64,000 nucleotides of DNA, from contig DEFD01000028.1 of NCBI GenBank assembly GCA_002350615.1, positions 496,829 to 560,828 of the forward strand, read 5' to 3'. The notes under the pieces were generated by a model. The model saw nothing but the letters and a program-made list of their open reading frames with translations, was not told the DNA's origin and made no database searches. The translations under genes and the position numbers were made by a program. The stretch comes from Bacteroidales bacterium UBA2861. Lineage in GTDB: Bacteria; Bacteroidota; Bacteroidia; Bacteroidales; UBA932. This document shows positions 34,765 through 43,624 of this stretch, in pieces; within the stretch, counting starts at the first letter, position 1, and each line of letters begins with the position of its first letter.

Positions 34765-37700
34765 ATAGAATCCTAAAAATAATCCTGCCACTGCTGCTTC
34801 TGCTTCCTGCGGCGACTCTTTCCGCCCAGGGGAAGGGAGGAGCCGTGGTGGCCGGAACAGTAACGGACAAGTTGCACGGGGACCCGCTGCCCGGGGTGCT
34901 CATCATGTTCGAATCCCATACCTGGGGAGTCATGACCGACGCCGAGGGACATTACAGCATACGCCGTCCCGAAGAAGGCGGGGAACTCATATTCTCCCTG
35001 TTGGGTTTCGAGACCAAAAGGGTGAAGATCACTACCCAGTCCGCGCTTGACGTCACGCTTGTGGAAGCGCAGGAGACTCTCGACGAAGTTGTTGTCACCG
35101 GGTATTCGCCAATTCGCAAGGAGGGTTTCTCCGGCAATGCCACCCGAGTCACAAAGGACGAACTGGTGGCGGTGAATCCGAACAACCTCATTTCCGCCCT
35201 GCAGACCTTCGACCCCTCGTTCCGTGTGGCGGAGAACCTCGTGAACGGATCCAACCCTAACGCCCTGCCGGAGTTCTCCCTCAGGGGGCAGACCAGCGCG
35301 GTGCTCGACGTCACGGACGTGTCTCGGCAGTCCCTTGTGGGGACATCCAACATGCCGATATTCATTCTGGACGGTTTTGAAGTGGACATAGAGAAGATTT
35401 ACGACCTCGACCCCTCCAGGATCCACAGCATCAGCATACTCAAGGATGCCGCCGCAACCGCTTTCTACGGTTCGCGCGCCGCGAACGGCGTGATAGTCAT
35501 AGAACTCCGGGCACCTGAAGCTGGACGCCTCAGGGCGACCTACAACGGGACGGTGCAGCTGGAGATTCCCGACCTGTCGTCGTATAACCTCATGAACGCC
35601 AGGGAGAAACTGGAAGCGGAGAGGCTGTCGGGAGCCTTCGATTATCCGGACCCGTCCATCTCCCCTTATTCCAACGGGTATTATGCCCGCATGAACAATA
35701 TCATAAGGGGGATAGACACATACTGGCTCTCCATGGGGCTTCGCACCGGAGTGAACCAGAGGCATTCCCTGTATGTCGATGGAGGCGAGCAGGATGTGCG
35801 CTGGGGCGTTTCGCTGGAAGGCAACCTTCACAGCGGTGTCATGCAGCTGTCTTCCCGCAAGCTGCTGGGCGCCGGTTTCTATGTGGACTACCGTGTGGGC
35901 AAGGTGCAGATAAAGAACAAGGCCAATTTCAGCTACCGCAAATCGGGGGATGTCCCCTTCAACAACTTCGGAGATTATTCCCACCTCCAGCCATATCTCT
36001 CTCCCTATAATGAGGACGGCAGTTATGCCCGCTCGCTCGAGGCTCTTCCAGGCTATGCCTGGTCGCTTGTGAACCCCCTTTACGAGATTCACAATTACAA
36101 GAGCTACGATACTTCCTATCATCAGGAAATAGTTGACAACCTGCTGGTTAACTGGAATATAACAAGAGGGTTGAAGCTGCGTCTGCAGAGTTCCGCGACT
36201 ATTACGGAAGATGGTGCTGACACCTTCAAAGACCCGGGTTCGGCATCGTTCGGCAATTCCGCCCTTTCTCTTTCCGGCACCAAAAACACGAGTTCCGGAA
36301 GGGGCTGGCTCATCGACGGTACGCTGCAGCTCATGTACAACAGGACCGTTAAGAAGCACAATATCAATGCGAACCTTTCTGCGAACATGCGTTCGTCCGA
36401 CAGCAGCAACGAATCGGCCTCTTACAGGGGATTCCCGGGAGGCGATCTCACCGGAGTGAACCACGCTTCGGAAATTGTCGGCAAGCCTGTGCGTACGGAC
36501 GATAAGAGCCGTCTTCTCGGTTTCCTTCTCACCGGCAACTACACCTGGGGAGACATTTACTTCGGGGACCTTACCGGCAGGATTGACGGCGCTTCCGCCT
36601 TCGGCAGCAGGAACCGCTGGTCCCTTTTCTGGTCCGCCGGTGCAGGTATCAACATCCACAACTACTCTTTCCTGAAGGACAACAAAACCTTGTCCACCCT
36701 TAAGCTCCGCGGCTCCTACGGGCTTACCGGTAAGACCAATATCTCCCAGTATTCCGCACTGAACCTCTACGACCTGCAGCCGGAATGGTTCCCCACGGGC
36801 TACGGCGTATTCCTTTCGCAGATGGGAAATCCCGACCTGCGCTGGGAACGTACCTTCCAGCTGGACTTCGGCGCCGAAATCGGTCTGTGGAGGGACAGGG
36901 TCTATCTCAAGGCCTCCCGTTACCATGAGCGCACGGTGGACCTAATCACGGATTTCGCCCTTCCCGCTTCCACCGGATTCACTTCCCGCAAGCAGAACAT
37001 GGGCGTCGTGCGCAATGTGGGCACCGAGCTCGACCTGAGGGTGCGGGCCTACCAGGACAGGGATTTCCTCGTGACCGTCTTCGGCAGTTTCGCCCGCAAC
37101 AAAAACACCGTGGTGGAGATATCCGAAGCCATGGAGGCGTATAATAAAAAGGTGGAGGAACTGTTCAGGGACTTCAATCCTTCCTCATCGGGCTCGGCGG
37201 AATACGCGCGTCCGTATCTGAAGTATTACGAAGGAGCGTCCATGACGGCTATCGCCGGCATGCGCTCGCTGGGAATCAGTCCTTCCAACGGAAAGGAAAT
37301 CTACCTGCGGCCCAACGGTGAACCGACGGACAAATGGTCCGCAAGCGACTGGGTCGTGATAGGCGACACCGCGCCAAAGGGGCAGGGATCCTTCGGCGCC
37401 AGCTTCAGTTGGAGGCGTTTCACGATGTATTCTTCCTTCCTGTATCATTTCGGGGGCGATGCCTACAACTCCACTCTCGTAAACTATGTGGAGAATGTGA
37501 ATATGGCAAGGGACAATGTGGACAGGCGCGTGCTCCTCGACAGGTGGCAGTCTCCCGGCGACGTTACCACGCTCAAGGATATCCGCGACAGGAATGTCAC
37601 CACGGGTTCCACCTCCCGCTTTATCCAGAAAGACAATACCTTGCAGATGAGCTCGTTGACACTGTCATACGACCTTGATCCGCAACTTCTCAAGAAGGCG

Positions 37701-37829
37701 CACATCTCCATGTGCCGTCTTTCCCTTACGGCGAACGATGTCTTCTATGCCTCTACCATCCGCAGGGAGCGTGGTCTCGCGTACCCCTTCGCCCGTTCTT
37801 TCAGTTTTTCATTGAATATGTCGTTCTGA
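34761..37829 (+). CDS. SusC/RagA-type TonB-dependent outer-membrane transporter
   Basis: The 1022-residue protein has a signal peptide, a carboxypeptidase-D-regulatory-like domain (VVAGTVTDKLHGDPLPGVLI), the TonB-box-like LDEVVVTGYSP, a plug domain and a 22-strand barrel ending FSLNMSF. SusC proteins import oligomers bound by the SusD lid, energised by TonB. The substrate cannot be inferred, since no glycoside hydrolase or peptidase is encoded nearby. The start overlaps the second MutS-like gene by 4 nt; the SusD gene follows 1 nt after the stop. Confidence 0.92.
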   Translation: MNRILKIILPLLLLLPAATLSAQGKGGAVVAGTVTDKLHGDPLPGVLIMFESHTWGVMTDAEGHYSIRRPEEGGELIFSLLGFETKRVKITTQSALDVTLVEAQETLDEVVVTGYSPIRKEGFSGNATRVTKDELVAVNPNNLISALQTFDPSFRVAENLVNGSNPNALPEFSLRGQTSAVLDVTDVSRQSLVGTSNMPIFILDGFEVDIEKIYDLDPSRIHSISILKDAAATAFYGSRAANGVIVIELRAPEAGRLRATYNGTVQLEIPDLSSYNLMNAREKLEAERLSGAFDYPDPSISPYSNGYYARMNNIIRGIDTYWLSMGLRTGVNQRHSLYVDGGEQDVRWGVSLEGNLHSGVMQLSSRKLLGAGFYVDYRVGKVQIKNKANFSYRKSGDVPFNNFGDYSHLQPYLSPYNEDGSYARSLEALPGYAWSLVNPLYEIHNYKSYDTSYHQEIVDNLLVNWNITRGLKLRLQSSATITEDGADTFKDPGSASFGNSALSLSGTKNTSSGRGWLIDGTLQLMYNRTVKKHNINANLSANMRSSDSSNESASYRGFPGGDLTGVNHASEIVGKPVRTDDKSRLLGFLLTGNYTWGDIYFGDLTGRIDGASAFGSRNRWSLFWSAGAGINIHNYSFLKDNKTLSTLKLRGSYGLTGKTNISQYSALNLYDLQPEWFPTGYGVFLSQMGNPDLRWERTFQLDFGAEIGLWRDRVYLKASRYHERTVDLITDFALPASTGFTSRKQNMGVVRNVGTELDLRVRAYQDRDFLVTVFGSFARNKNTVVEISEAMEAYNKKVEELFRDFNPSSSGSAEYARPYLKYYEGASMTAIAGMRSLGISPSNGKEIYLRPNGEPTDKWSASDWVVIGDTAPKGQGSFGASFSWRRFTMYSSFLYHFGGDAYNSTLVNYVENVNMARDNVDRRVLLDRWQSPGDVTTLKDIRDRNVTTGSTSRFIQKDNTLQMSSLTLSYDLDPQLLKKAHISMCRLSLTANDVFYASTIRRERGLAYPFARSFSFSLNMSF

Positions 37830-37830
37830 T

Positions 37831-39363
37831 ATGAGAAAGCTTTTGAATGTTTTGACGGTTTCCCTGGCGCTCTTTGCCGCCGGGGGATGCGGGTGGCTGG
37901 ATGTCACTCCTGAAAACGTTATCGCCCAGGACGACCTCTTCTCCACAGGATACGGCTTCCGCAATGCCCTGAACGGAGTGTACCTCAAGATGGGAGAGAA
38001 CTCCCTCTATGGCAGGAACCTTTCCTGGGGCTTTCTGAGTGCGGCTGCCCAGGAGTATGTTACAGACGCTTCCCAGCAGGGCATGAACACCCTGCAGGAA
38101 TTCAAGGATGCGGCTGGATTCCACTATAACTCCTCCACTACCGAAAGCGTCGTCCAGGAAATCTGGGACAATCAGTATTCGGCGATAGCCAACATCAACA
38201 ATATCCTGGCTTCCCTGGACGATTGTCCGGCTTCCAAATTCGCCTTTGGCGATGATGAAAAGAATCTGATCAGGGGTGAGGCCCTTGCGCTCAGGGCATA
38301 TCTGCACTTCGATCTGCTGAGGCTTTTCGCCCCGGCTCCCGCCGCTTCGCCTACAGGGACCTGGATTCCGTACAGGACTGAATTCGAGGCTGCGGCCGGC
38401 ACTCCGCTGAGCGTAAGCTCTTTTATAGAAAAGACCATCGCGGACATCGCCGCAGCGCTGCCTCTGCTCAAGAATTTCGACCTCAGCGTACATCCGCAGG
38501 CCATGTATTCTTCCATGATGAGCTCCGCCACCCCGCACTGGTGCGCACGATATCGTTTCGAAAGCCGCTCATACATAGACAACATGGGTCAGTTCTTCTG
38601 GTATCGAGGCTGGAGAATGAACTATATGGCTTCCCTCGCTCTCATGGCAAGGGTGTGCTTCTATGCGGGCAAAGCCTATTATCCCAATGCCAAGACTGCG
38701 GCGAAGGAGCTTTACAACGATTTCGCGACTTCAAGGCAGTGGCTCGGATTCACTCCGGCCGAAAACATCACCGCACAGAGTGCCAACAGGTTCGCCAAAC
38801 TCAGCGACGATGTCATTTTCGCCGCCTACCACAAGGATCTAGCAGCCGAGTACGAAAGTACGCTGTGGAGCTCCGGGAACAATATCCGCATGCCGCTCAG
38901 AGGTATCCAGGAGCTGTATGCCAGCGACAATACCGGCATCTATTCGGACTACAGGCTCAATTACACCATCTCGCAGAGCAACGCATCCAACCGCACATAT
39001 TACTCCAGGAAGTATCTTGTGTCTTCGGATCAGGTGGTGGAAAGTGTAGAGAACCCCATGGTTCCCCTGATCCGCTTCAGTGAGGTATGCCATATCCTTG
39101 CGGAGATCGCCGCATCGGAGAATGACCTCCGGGCGGGCATCAATTATCTCGAGACCGTACGCAGGGCGCGCGGGGCGGAAAGGTCCCTGTCCCTCACGGT
39201 GGACGACGCCGCTTCCCTCATGGAAGAAATTACCCTGGACGCGAGGAAAGAATACATCTGCGAAGGGAATATGTTCTATTTCTACAAGCGCAGGGCCCTT
39301 GTGGACGTGCTGCCGCTTGAATCCGCCGTACTTCCCATACCAAAAAGCGAGAATCCTCTATGA
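37831..39363 (+). CDS. SusD/RagB-type outer-membrane lipoprotein
   Basis: The 510-residue lipoprotein has lipobox ALFAAGGCG, the RagB/SusD N-terminal pattern (YLKMGENSLYGRNL, NINNILASLDDC, GEALALRAYLHFDLLRLFAP) and a C-terminal section with FSEVCHILAEIAASENDLRAGINYLETVRRARG. SusD caps the SusC barrel and captures substrate at the cell surface. It is tightly paired with the upstream gene. The ending KSENPL is usual for a SusD. Confidence 0.92.
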   Translation: MRKLLNVLTVSLALFAAGGCGWLDVTPENVIAQDDLFSTGYGFRNALNGVYLKMGENSLYGRNLSWGFLSAAAQEYVTDASQQGMNTLQEFKDAAGFHYNSSTTESVVQEIWDNQYSAIANINNILASLDDCPASKFAFGDDEKNLIRGEALALRAYLHFDLLRLFAPAPAASPTGTWIPYRTEFEAAAGTPLSVSSFIEKTIADIAAALPLLKNFDLSVHPQAMYSSMMSSATPHWCARYRFESRSYIDNMGQFFWYRGWRMNYMASLALMARVCFYAGKAYYPNAKTAAKELYNDFATSRQWLGFTPAENITAQSANRFAKLSDDVIFAAYHKDLAAEYESTLWSSGNNIRMPLRGIQELYASDNTGIYSDYRLNYTISQSNASNRTYYSRKYLVSSDQVVESVENPMVPLIRFSEVCHILAEIAASENDLRAGINYLETVRRARGAERSLSLTVDDAASLMEEITLDARKEYICEGNMFYFYKRRALVDVLPLESAVLPIPKSENPL

Positions 39364-40037
39364 AAAAGTATATCCTTCTGATATTCGCGGTACTTAGTCT
39401 GTCCGCATGCAAAGAGAGCCGACTGGAAACATGGCACGGCAGTGATTATCTGCACTTTGTCGCCGGAGCGGACGGAAACGTGCGGGCAAGCTATAATTTC
39501 GCCACTCAGGGGACTACCGCCCAGACTTCGGCATCGGTGCCCCTGCCTATGGAAATATGGGGCTTCATGGCGGACGGAGATATCGCCCTGACCGTCAAAA
39601 TCGACGGAACCCCTTCTTCCGGCACTTTCCGTGCAGGTCTTCCCCTGGATACCCTCTGGGTGCCCGTGACCCGTGACGCCGGTCTTCTTACCACTTCCTA
39701 CACCGTTGAGGTGGAGCTTACGGAGGCGGGTTCCGGCTATAAACTGTCCCCGGCATCACGCTGCAGGGCGGAAATACTCGTGGAAGATTCTCTCGATGGC
39801 CTGCAGCCGGCATGGTGGGCCACCACACAGGCGCTCGGAGCATATTCCCCGCTTAAATTCAGGCTTTTCAACATTTATTCCGGAGGATTCGTGAAGAGCA
39901 TAGACAGCTATACGGCCATAGCCTTCAAGGACTATGCGCTGGGATTCCGTGAATGGCTGCGCGGCCTCTGGGAGGACGGACAGAAGTTTTACGACACCGA
40001 CGGCACCACACCCCTTTATGAAAGCATACCGTTATGA
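39360..40037 (+). CDS. DUF4843-like lipoprotein
   Basis: The 225-residue lipoprotein has the lipobox LSLSACKE. Its sequence GSDYLHFVAGADGNVRASYNF, the Ig-like strands and RFRLFNIYSGGFV-type C-terminal features resemble DUF4843 proteins, which are regularly encoded right after SusC/SusD pairs. Function is unknown, presumably surface binding of the same substrate. ATGA overlaps join it to both neighbours. Confidence 0.7.
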   Translation: MKKYILLIFAVLSLSACKESRLETWHGSDYLHFVAGADGNVRASYNFATQGTTAQTSASVPLPMEIWGFMADGDIALTVKIDGTPSSGTFRAGLPLDTLWVPVTRDAGLLTTSYTVEVELTEAGSGYKLSPASRCRAEILVEDSLDGLQPAWWATTQALGAYSPLKFRLFNIYSGGFVKSIDSYTAIAFKDYALGFREWLRGLWEDGQKFYDTDGTTPLYESIPL

Positions 40038-41689
40038 TTTTCAAGAAGTTCCTATATATCTTCGCGGCACTTGCCGCCATCTGTTCCTGCTATAAGAACT
40101 CGGAGGTGGTGGCTCCGGACCCTTCCCCGGTGACTTTCCTTTCCATGCCGGAGGGCTTTTCCGTTGTGGCCGGCGAGAGCGCCAGTCTCACTGCTCCCGT
40201 GAAGTTCCCGGACGGCCTGACTTCCAAGGAAGCCATTGAAAAGGACTATGACGTGCAATGGTATATCGACGGGAAACTTGCCGCCTCCGGCTATCAGGTG
40301 AATCTCATCGTGGATAAAATCGGAGGCTGTGCTGTGGTTCTGAAGGTGATTCGCCGTGCCACGGGTGAAACCTGGCTGAGCGACGGTTATACCCTCAATT
40401 CCAAGAGTTCGGTCGGATGGGGATGGATGGTGCTTTCCGACCATGGCGACGGGGCGTCCTCCCTGGGTTTTGTGAATCCGAGGACTATGCGGGCGCAACT
40501 GCATCTCGAGCGTCAGGTGGAAGGTGGCATAGGAGAGGGGCCCAAGTCCATGTATTATTACTATGTCCTGGGTTCCATCCCCAATTCCTATATTTCCGGG
40601 CTGCCGAAGATTCTGATAAACCAGTCCAGCGGGAGCGTTACCCTGGACGGATCCACCCTCCAGAAAGATATGTGGCTGAAGGATGAATTCGACGGCGGGG
40701 CCGAGCCCGAGACGGACTTTAGCATAAGCGGATTTGCCTGGAAGAAAAGCTATTACCTCATAGCAAGTGCCAGTGGAGATATCTATATGCGCTGCATGAA
40801 CAGCTCAAATGCCTCCATCCCTTACTATGGCAGCTATTCATCCATGCCGATGAGTTTCGAAGGCGGCTGCAGGGCGGACTATTTCCAGGGATTCCAGAAT
40901 GTGAGTTACTGGTGTGCCGACGAAGACCTGGCCCTCGTATATGACGGGGCGTCTTCCCGCTTCCTTATAATAACCAAAGGCGGTTACGGGCAGGACTTTG
41001 AATCCTACAGGCCGAAGGTGGTTTACCTTTCCTATTACGATGCCGAAGGTAGTTTCGATCCTGCCATGCGCCGTGTGGACAATCTGGGCGCCGGAACCCG
41101 TTGCCTTGCCGCAGGTGCTTATGAGAAGGTCGGAACGGACGAGAGCGGGCTGGGACTGAATTTCTATCCTTCTTATGTTGCGCTCATGGATTATGACGGG
41201 GCGGGGGACTATCAGCTTCTGCGCTTTACCGTGGACCCCGTGAATCCGGATGCCCATGTCATTACAGAAGCTTCCCAGACAGCCTTTTCCGGTGCTTCGG
41301 TCCTTACGGATACGAGCCTTGTGAGGATGTCGGCGAATTTCGAGGTGAATCCTTTCTTTTATTTTACCGACGGCGGCAGGGAACTGTATGCCTACAGCAT
41401 GGATGCCGGCACGCACAAACTCCTATACACCGCCGGCGCGGATATCGTATCACTCTGCTCAAGTCCGGTAAACAGTTCATTTTCAGCGTACGGAGGCAAT
41501 CCGGACGATGTGAACTGGAGACTTGCGGTGGGACTGTCGGACGGCAGTATCGATTTCCTGGACGTATCATCGTCCACCATGGTGCGCGTTTTCGAAGGGC
41601 TCTCCACTGTAAAGCCTCTGGCATCGGTCCAGGGCTTCGGAGGCATCAAGACGATAGTCTGGGCCACCAACTACGAATCGGAATACTGA
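40034..41689 (+). CDS. PKD-like-family surface lipoprotein
   Basis: The 551-residue product has a lipobox ICSCYK after a short signal peptide. An N-terminal Ig/PKD-like domain (SVVAGESASLTAPVKFPDG, YDVQWYIDGKLAASGYQVNL) precedes a large beta-rich domain, possibly a propeller (GWGWMVLSDHGDGASSLGFV, MDYDGAGDYQLLRFTVDP, LAVGLSDGSIDFLDVSS). PKD-like lipoproteins of this type typically follow DUF4843 genes. It is the last gene of the 26705-41689 unit. A carbohydrate- or peptide-binding role is inferred only. Confidence 0.65.
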   Translation: MIFKKFLYIFAALAAICSCYKNSEVVAPDPSPVTFLSMPEGFSVVAGESASLTAPVKFPDGLTSKEAIEKDYDVQWYIDGKLAASGYQVNLIVDKIGGCAVVLKVIRRATGETWLSDGYTLNSKSSVGWGWMVLSDHGDGASSLGFVNPRTMRAQLHLERQVEGGIGEGPKSMYYYYVLGSIPNSYISGLPKILINQSSGSVTLDGSTLQKDMWLKDEFDGGAEPETDFSISGFAWKKSYYLIASASGDIYMRCMNSSNASIPYYGSYSSMPMSFEGGCRADYFQGFQNVSYWCADEDLALVYDGASSRFLIITKGGYGQDFESYRPKVVYLSYYDAEGSFDPAMRRVDNLGAGTRCLAAGAYEKVGTDESGLGLNFYPSYVALMDYDGAGDYQLLRFTVDPVNPDAHVITEASQTAFSGASVLTDTSLVRMSANFEVNPFFYFTDGGRELYAYSMDAGTHKLLYTAGADIVSLCSSPVNSSFSAYGGNPDDVNWRLAVGLSDGSIDFLDVSSSTMVRVFEGLSTVKPLASVQGFGGIKTIVWATNYESEY

Positions 41690-41713
41690 CGCTTACCGCC
41701 TTGGAATCCGGGC

Positions 41714-42385
41714 TTATTCCGGGAGTATCAGGCTCTCCGGCGTGAGCTTCGGCACGTAGTGGATGCCGTCCTTGCGGTAATAATTCAGGTCGTCGCCTTC
41801 CGCGGCATCGACGATTTCAATCTTTTCCAGGCCTTTGCCTACGGCCACTATGCACAGCGGATCCAGGGGCAGGTCCAGCGCCTTTTTCACCTCATCTGCA
41901 TTGAAATTGCAGATAATGACCCCCTGCAGTCCCATGTCGGCGGCTTTGAGGAGCATCCCTTCGCAGCAGATGCCAAGGTCGATATAGAGATTCCTCCCTG
42001 GAGGCACTGTGCTGCATATCACTATGAAAGCTTCGGGCTCGGCCCCTTTTCTGGGGAGGTTCAGTTCGGGCAGCGCCCTGCCGAGATGGTACAGGCCCTG
42101 CAATCTGTCGGAGCCGCTGTCTTTGGTGAGGAGCCTGAAGCGCAGCGACTGGGCATTCCGTCCGCTCGCAAGGTAGCGGTTCATGCGCACCATCGCTTCC
42201 AACTGGTTGAGTGTCACCTTGTAAGCCGTGTCATATTCGCGGTAGCTGCGGTTCTTCTTGAGAAGGGCCTCCAAGCCGGCATACTGCCTGGGAGCTTTGC
42301 GCGCGGCCGATTTCCCGGCCATGCTTTCGAATTTCTTTTCCAGATAATTGTCTGCCATTTCCTGCGAATATAGCTCTTTTTTCAT
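41714..42385 (-). CDS. Nitroreductase-family FMN oxidoreductase
   Basis: The 223-residue cytoplasmic protein has the family's LLKKNRSYREYD start (FMN-phosphate-binding Arg), SGRNAQSLRFRLL, and the second cofactor-binding stretch YIDLGICCEGMLLKAADMGLQGVIICNF. A C-terminal extension LNYYRKDGIHYVPKLTPESLIL is also seen in Bacteroidetes homologues. Such enzymes reduce quinones or nitro groups with NAD(P)H. It ends 24 nt from the convergent end of the large operon and is divergent from the HIT gene. Confidence 0.85.
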   Translation of the reverse strand: MKKELYSQEMADNYLEKKFESMAGKSAARKAPRQYAGLEALLKKNRSYREYDTAYKVTLNQLEAMVRMNRYLASGRNAQSLRFRLLTKDSGSDRLQGLYHLGRALPELNLPRKGAEPEAFIVICSTVPPGRNLYIDLGICCEGMLLKAADMGLQGVIICNFNADEVKKALDLPLDPLCIVAVGKGLEKIEIVDAAEGDDLNYYRKDGIHYVPKLTPESLILPE

Positions 42386-42395
42386 AGCAAATCAG

Positions 42396-42403
42396 TATCT
42401 TTA
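42396..42403 (+). promoter_or_regulatory. Near-consensus -7 element for the HIT gene
   Basis: TATCTTTA differs from TAnnTTTG at the last base. It is 21 nt before ATG 42425. Confidence 0.4.
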
Positions 42404-42424
42404 CGCTTGCTTAAACAATATCTT

Positions 42425-42841
42425 ATGCCACATAATTGTCTATACTGCCAGAATAAGGCCGCGCTTGACGAACTGATGATCAAGATTGCCGATCTCAAAG
42501 TCTCCACCCTTTATCTTTTTAGAGAGCAGACGCATCGCGGAAGATGTGTCGTAGCCTACAAGGACCATGTCGGCCAGCAGTTCGAAATCCCTGAAAACGA
42601 ATGGCTGCAGTTCATGCTGGACACACGCCGTGCCGCCATAGCCATTGACAAGGCGTTCCATCCGGATAAAATCAACTTCGGGGCTTACTCCGATACGCTG
42701 AAGCATGCACATTGGCATCTTGTCCCCAAATATGCGGACGGCCCGGAGTGGGGAGGCGTCTTTGCCATGAATCCCCGGCAGACCTATCTGTCGGAAGGGG
42801 AGTATGCGGATATCATAGCGAAGATCAAAGAGAATCTTTAG
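42425..42841 (+). CDS. HIT-family nucleotide hydrolase/transferase
   Basis: The true start is ATG 42425 (the frame is open to a TTG at 42407). The 138-residue product begins MPHNCLYCQNK with a CxxC-type pair and carries the histidine triad LKHAHWHLVPKY near residue 100. HIT proteins hydrolyse dinucleoside polyphosphates or AMP-lysine-like adducts. The closing segment RQTYLSEGEYADIIAKIKENL is family-typical. Confidence 0.88.
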   Translation: MPHNCLYCQNKAALDELMIKIADLKVSTLYLFREQTHRGRCVVAYKDHVGQQFEIPENEWLQFMLDTRRAAIAIDKAFHPDKINFGAYSDTLKHAHWHLVPKYADGPEWGGVFAMNPRQTYLSEGEYADIIAKIKENL

Positions 42842-43031
42842 CGGCTATCTTCTGGTATGCCAGCCTCGGGTCGCCTGATTCGAGGTAGATGATGCCGCAG
42901 TATGAGAATCCTTGTTTAAGGATATTGTGCTGCATTATCCCCTTGGCTGCGTCAAGCACAGCCATGATTCCTGCAAGGTCTTCCGCGCCTGCAGATTCTA
43001 TCTGCAAAATATGCTGGTACAGTTCGCTCAC
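42825..43031 (-). pseudogene. Internally deleted GNAT N-acetyltransferase remnant
   Basis: The frame reads QIESAGAEDLAGIMAVLDAA, which matches the N-terminal strand-helix of GNAT acetyltransferases, and then jumps straight to ILKQGFSYCGIIYLESGDPR and LAYQKI, a typical GNAT C-terminus. Some 90-100 residues with the acetyl-CoA P-loop are missing. The start is uncertain (no ATG; GTG 43031 possible). The 3' end overlaps the HIT gene end by 17 nt. It is almost certainly nonfunctional. Confidence 0.6.
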
Positions 43032-43242
43032 GGGCACAAATATATAAAAAACAGAAAAATCTACTTTGTACCCGGCTTTTGACCACAAGAAATTGATTCT
43101 CCTGTCCTATTTTCGCAGCAGTCGGTGCGGCGGATCCGGGCCCGCTCTTCTTCTCTCAATCTTGTCACGGACCTCCCGTCGCGCCGATTGTTAAAAAGAT
43201 CCGCCCCAGACCCTGTTCCGCTACAGGTTGAGGGAAGACATG

Positions 43243-43284
43243 ATTGGGGAGGTGATGACGGAACGGGTGCAGGTCTCCCCAATT
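43243..43284. repeat. GGGGAGAC hairpin repeat, partial copy
   Basis: ATTGGGGAGG... pairs with GGTCTCCCCAAT, as in the copies at 25218 and 53378, here with one hairpin only. It lies in the 593-bp gap 43032-43624, which has no convincing gene. Confidence 0.6.
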
Positions 43285-43316
43285 ATGGCCGCCTCATGCC
43301 CATGGTTGCAGTGCCT

Positions 43317-43391
43317 GTTGCCCTCCAGGGGCGCCTCCCCACTCCGTGGGTCCCCTCCCTTTTCGGGAGCCAAAGGCCCCTGGAGGGCAAC
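43317..43391. repeat. Long intergenic inverted repeat
   Basis: A perfect 16-bp stem, GTTGCCCTCCAGGGGC (43317-43332) with its complement (43376-43391), encloses smaller CCCC/GGGG pairings. Role unknown. Confidence 0.65.
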
Positions 43392-43469
43392 AAGCACTAC
43401 GCCCTCGACCTGCGGGCTTTCAATATGGCGGTGGAGCCTATCTCTCTGAATATGAGCGACTTGCTGATT

Positions 43470-43497
43470 GTCGATTCCTGATGTGTGCGGAATCGAC
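43470..43497. repeat. GTCGATTCC hairpin
   Basis: GTCGATTCC (43470-43478) pairs perfectly with GGAATCGAC (43489-43497). A similar hairpin with similar flanking GACTTGCTGA text occurs at 62180-62203. Confidence 0.6.
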
Positions 43498-43624
43498 TTT
43501 CATTAAATTGCTGTGAATCAGCTGTTTAGTCTCCACTCATCGCCTTACAATTTCCCTGGCTTTCTCCGGCGAATATAAAAAACAGAAAAACTTTCCCGTA
43601 AATTGTGAGACAAGGCAGGGGATT

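Noticed and set aside
34773..36926. 717-codon open frame antisense to the SusC-like gene
   Set aside because: The sense strand encodes a recognisable TonB-dependent transporter.
43125..43481. 118-codon frame in the repeat-rich gap
   Set aside because: It is composed of the GGGGAGAC repeat and the long inverted repeat; composition is not protein-like.
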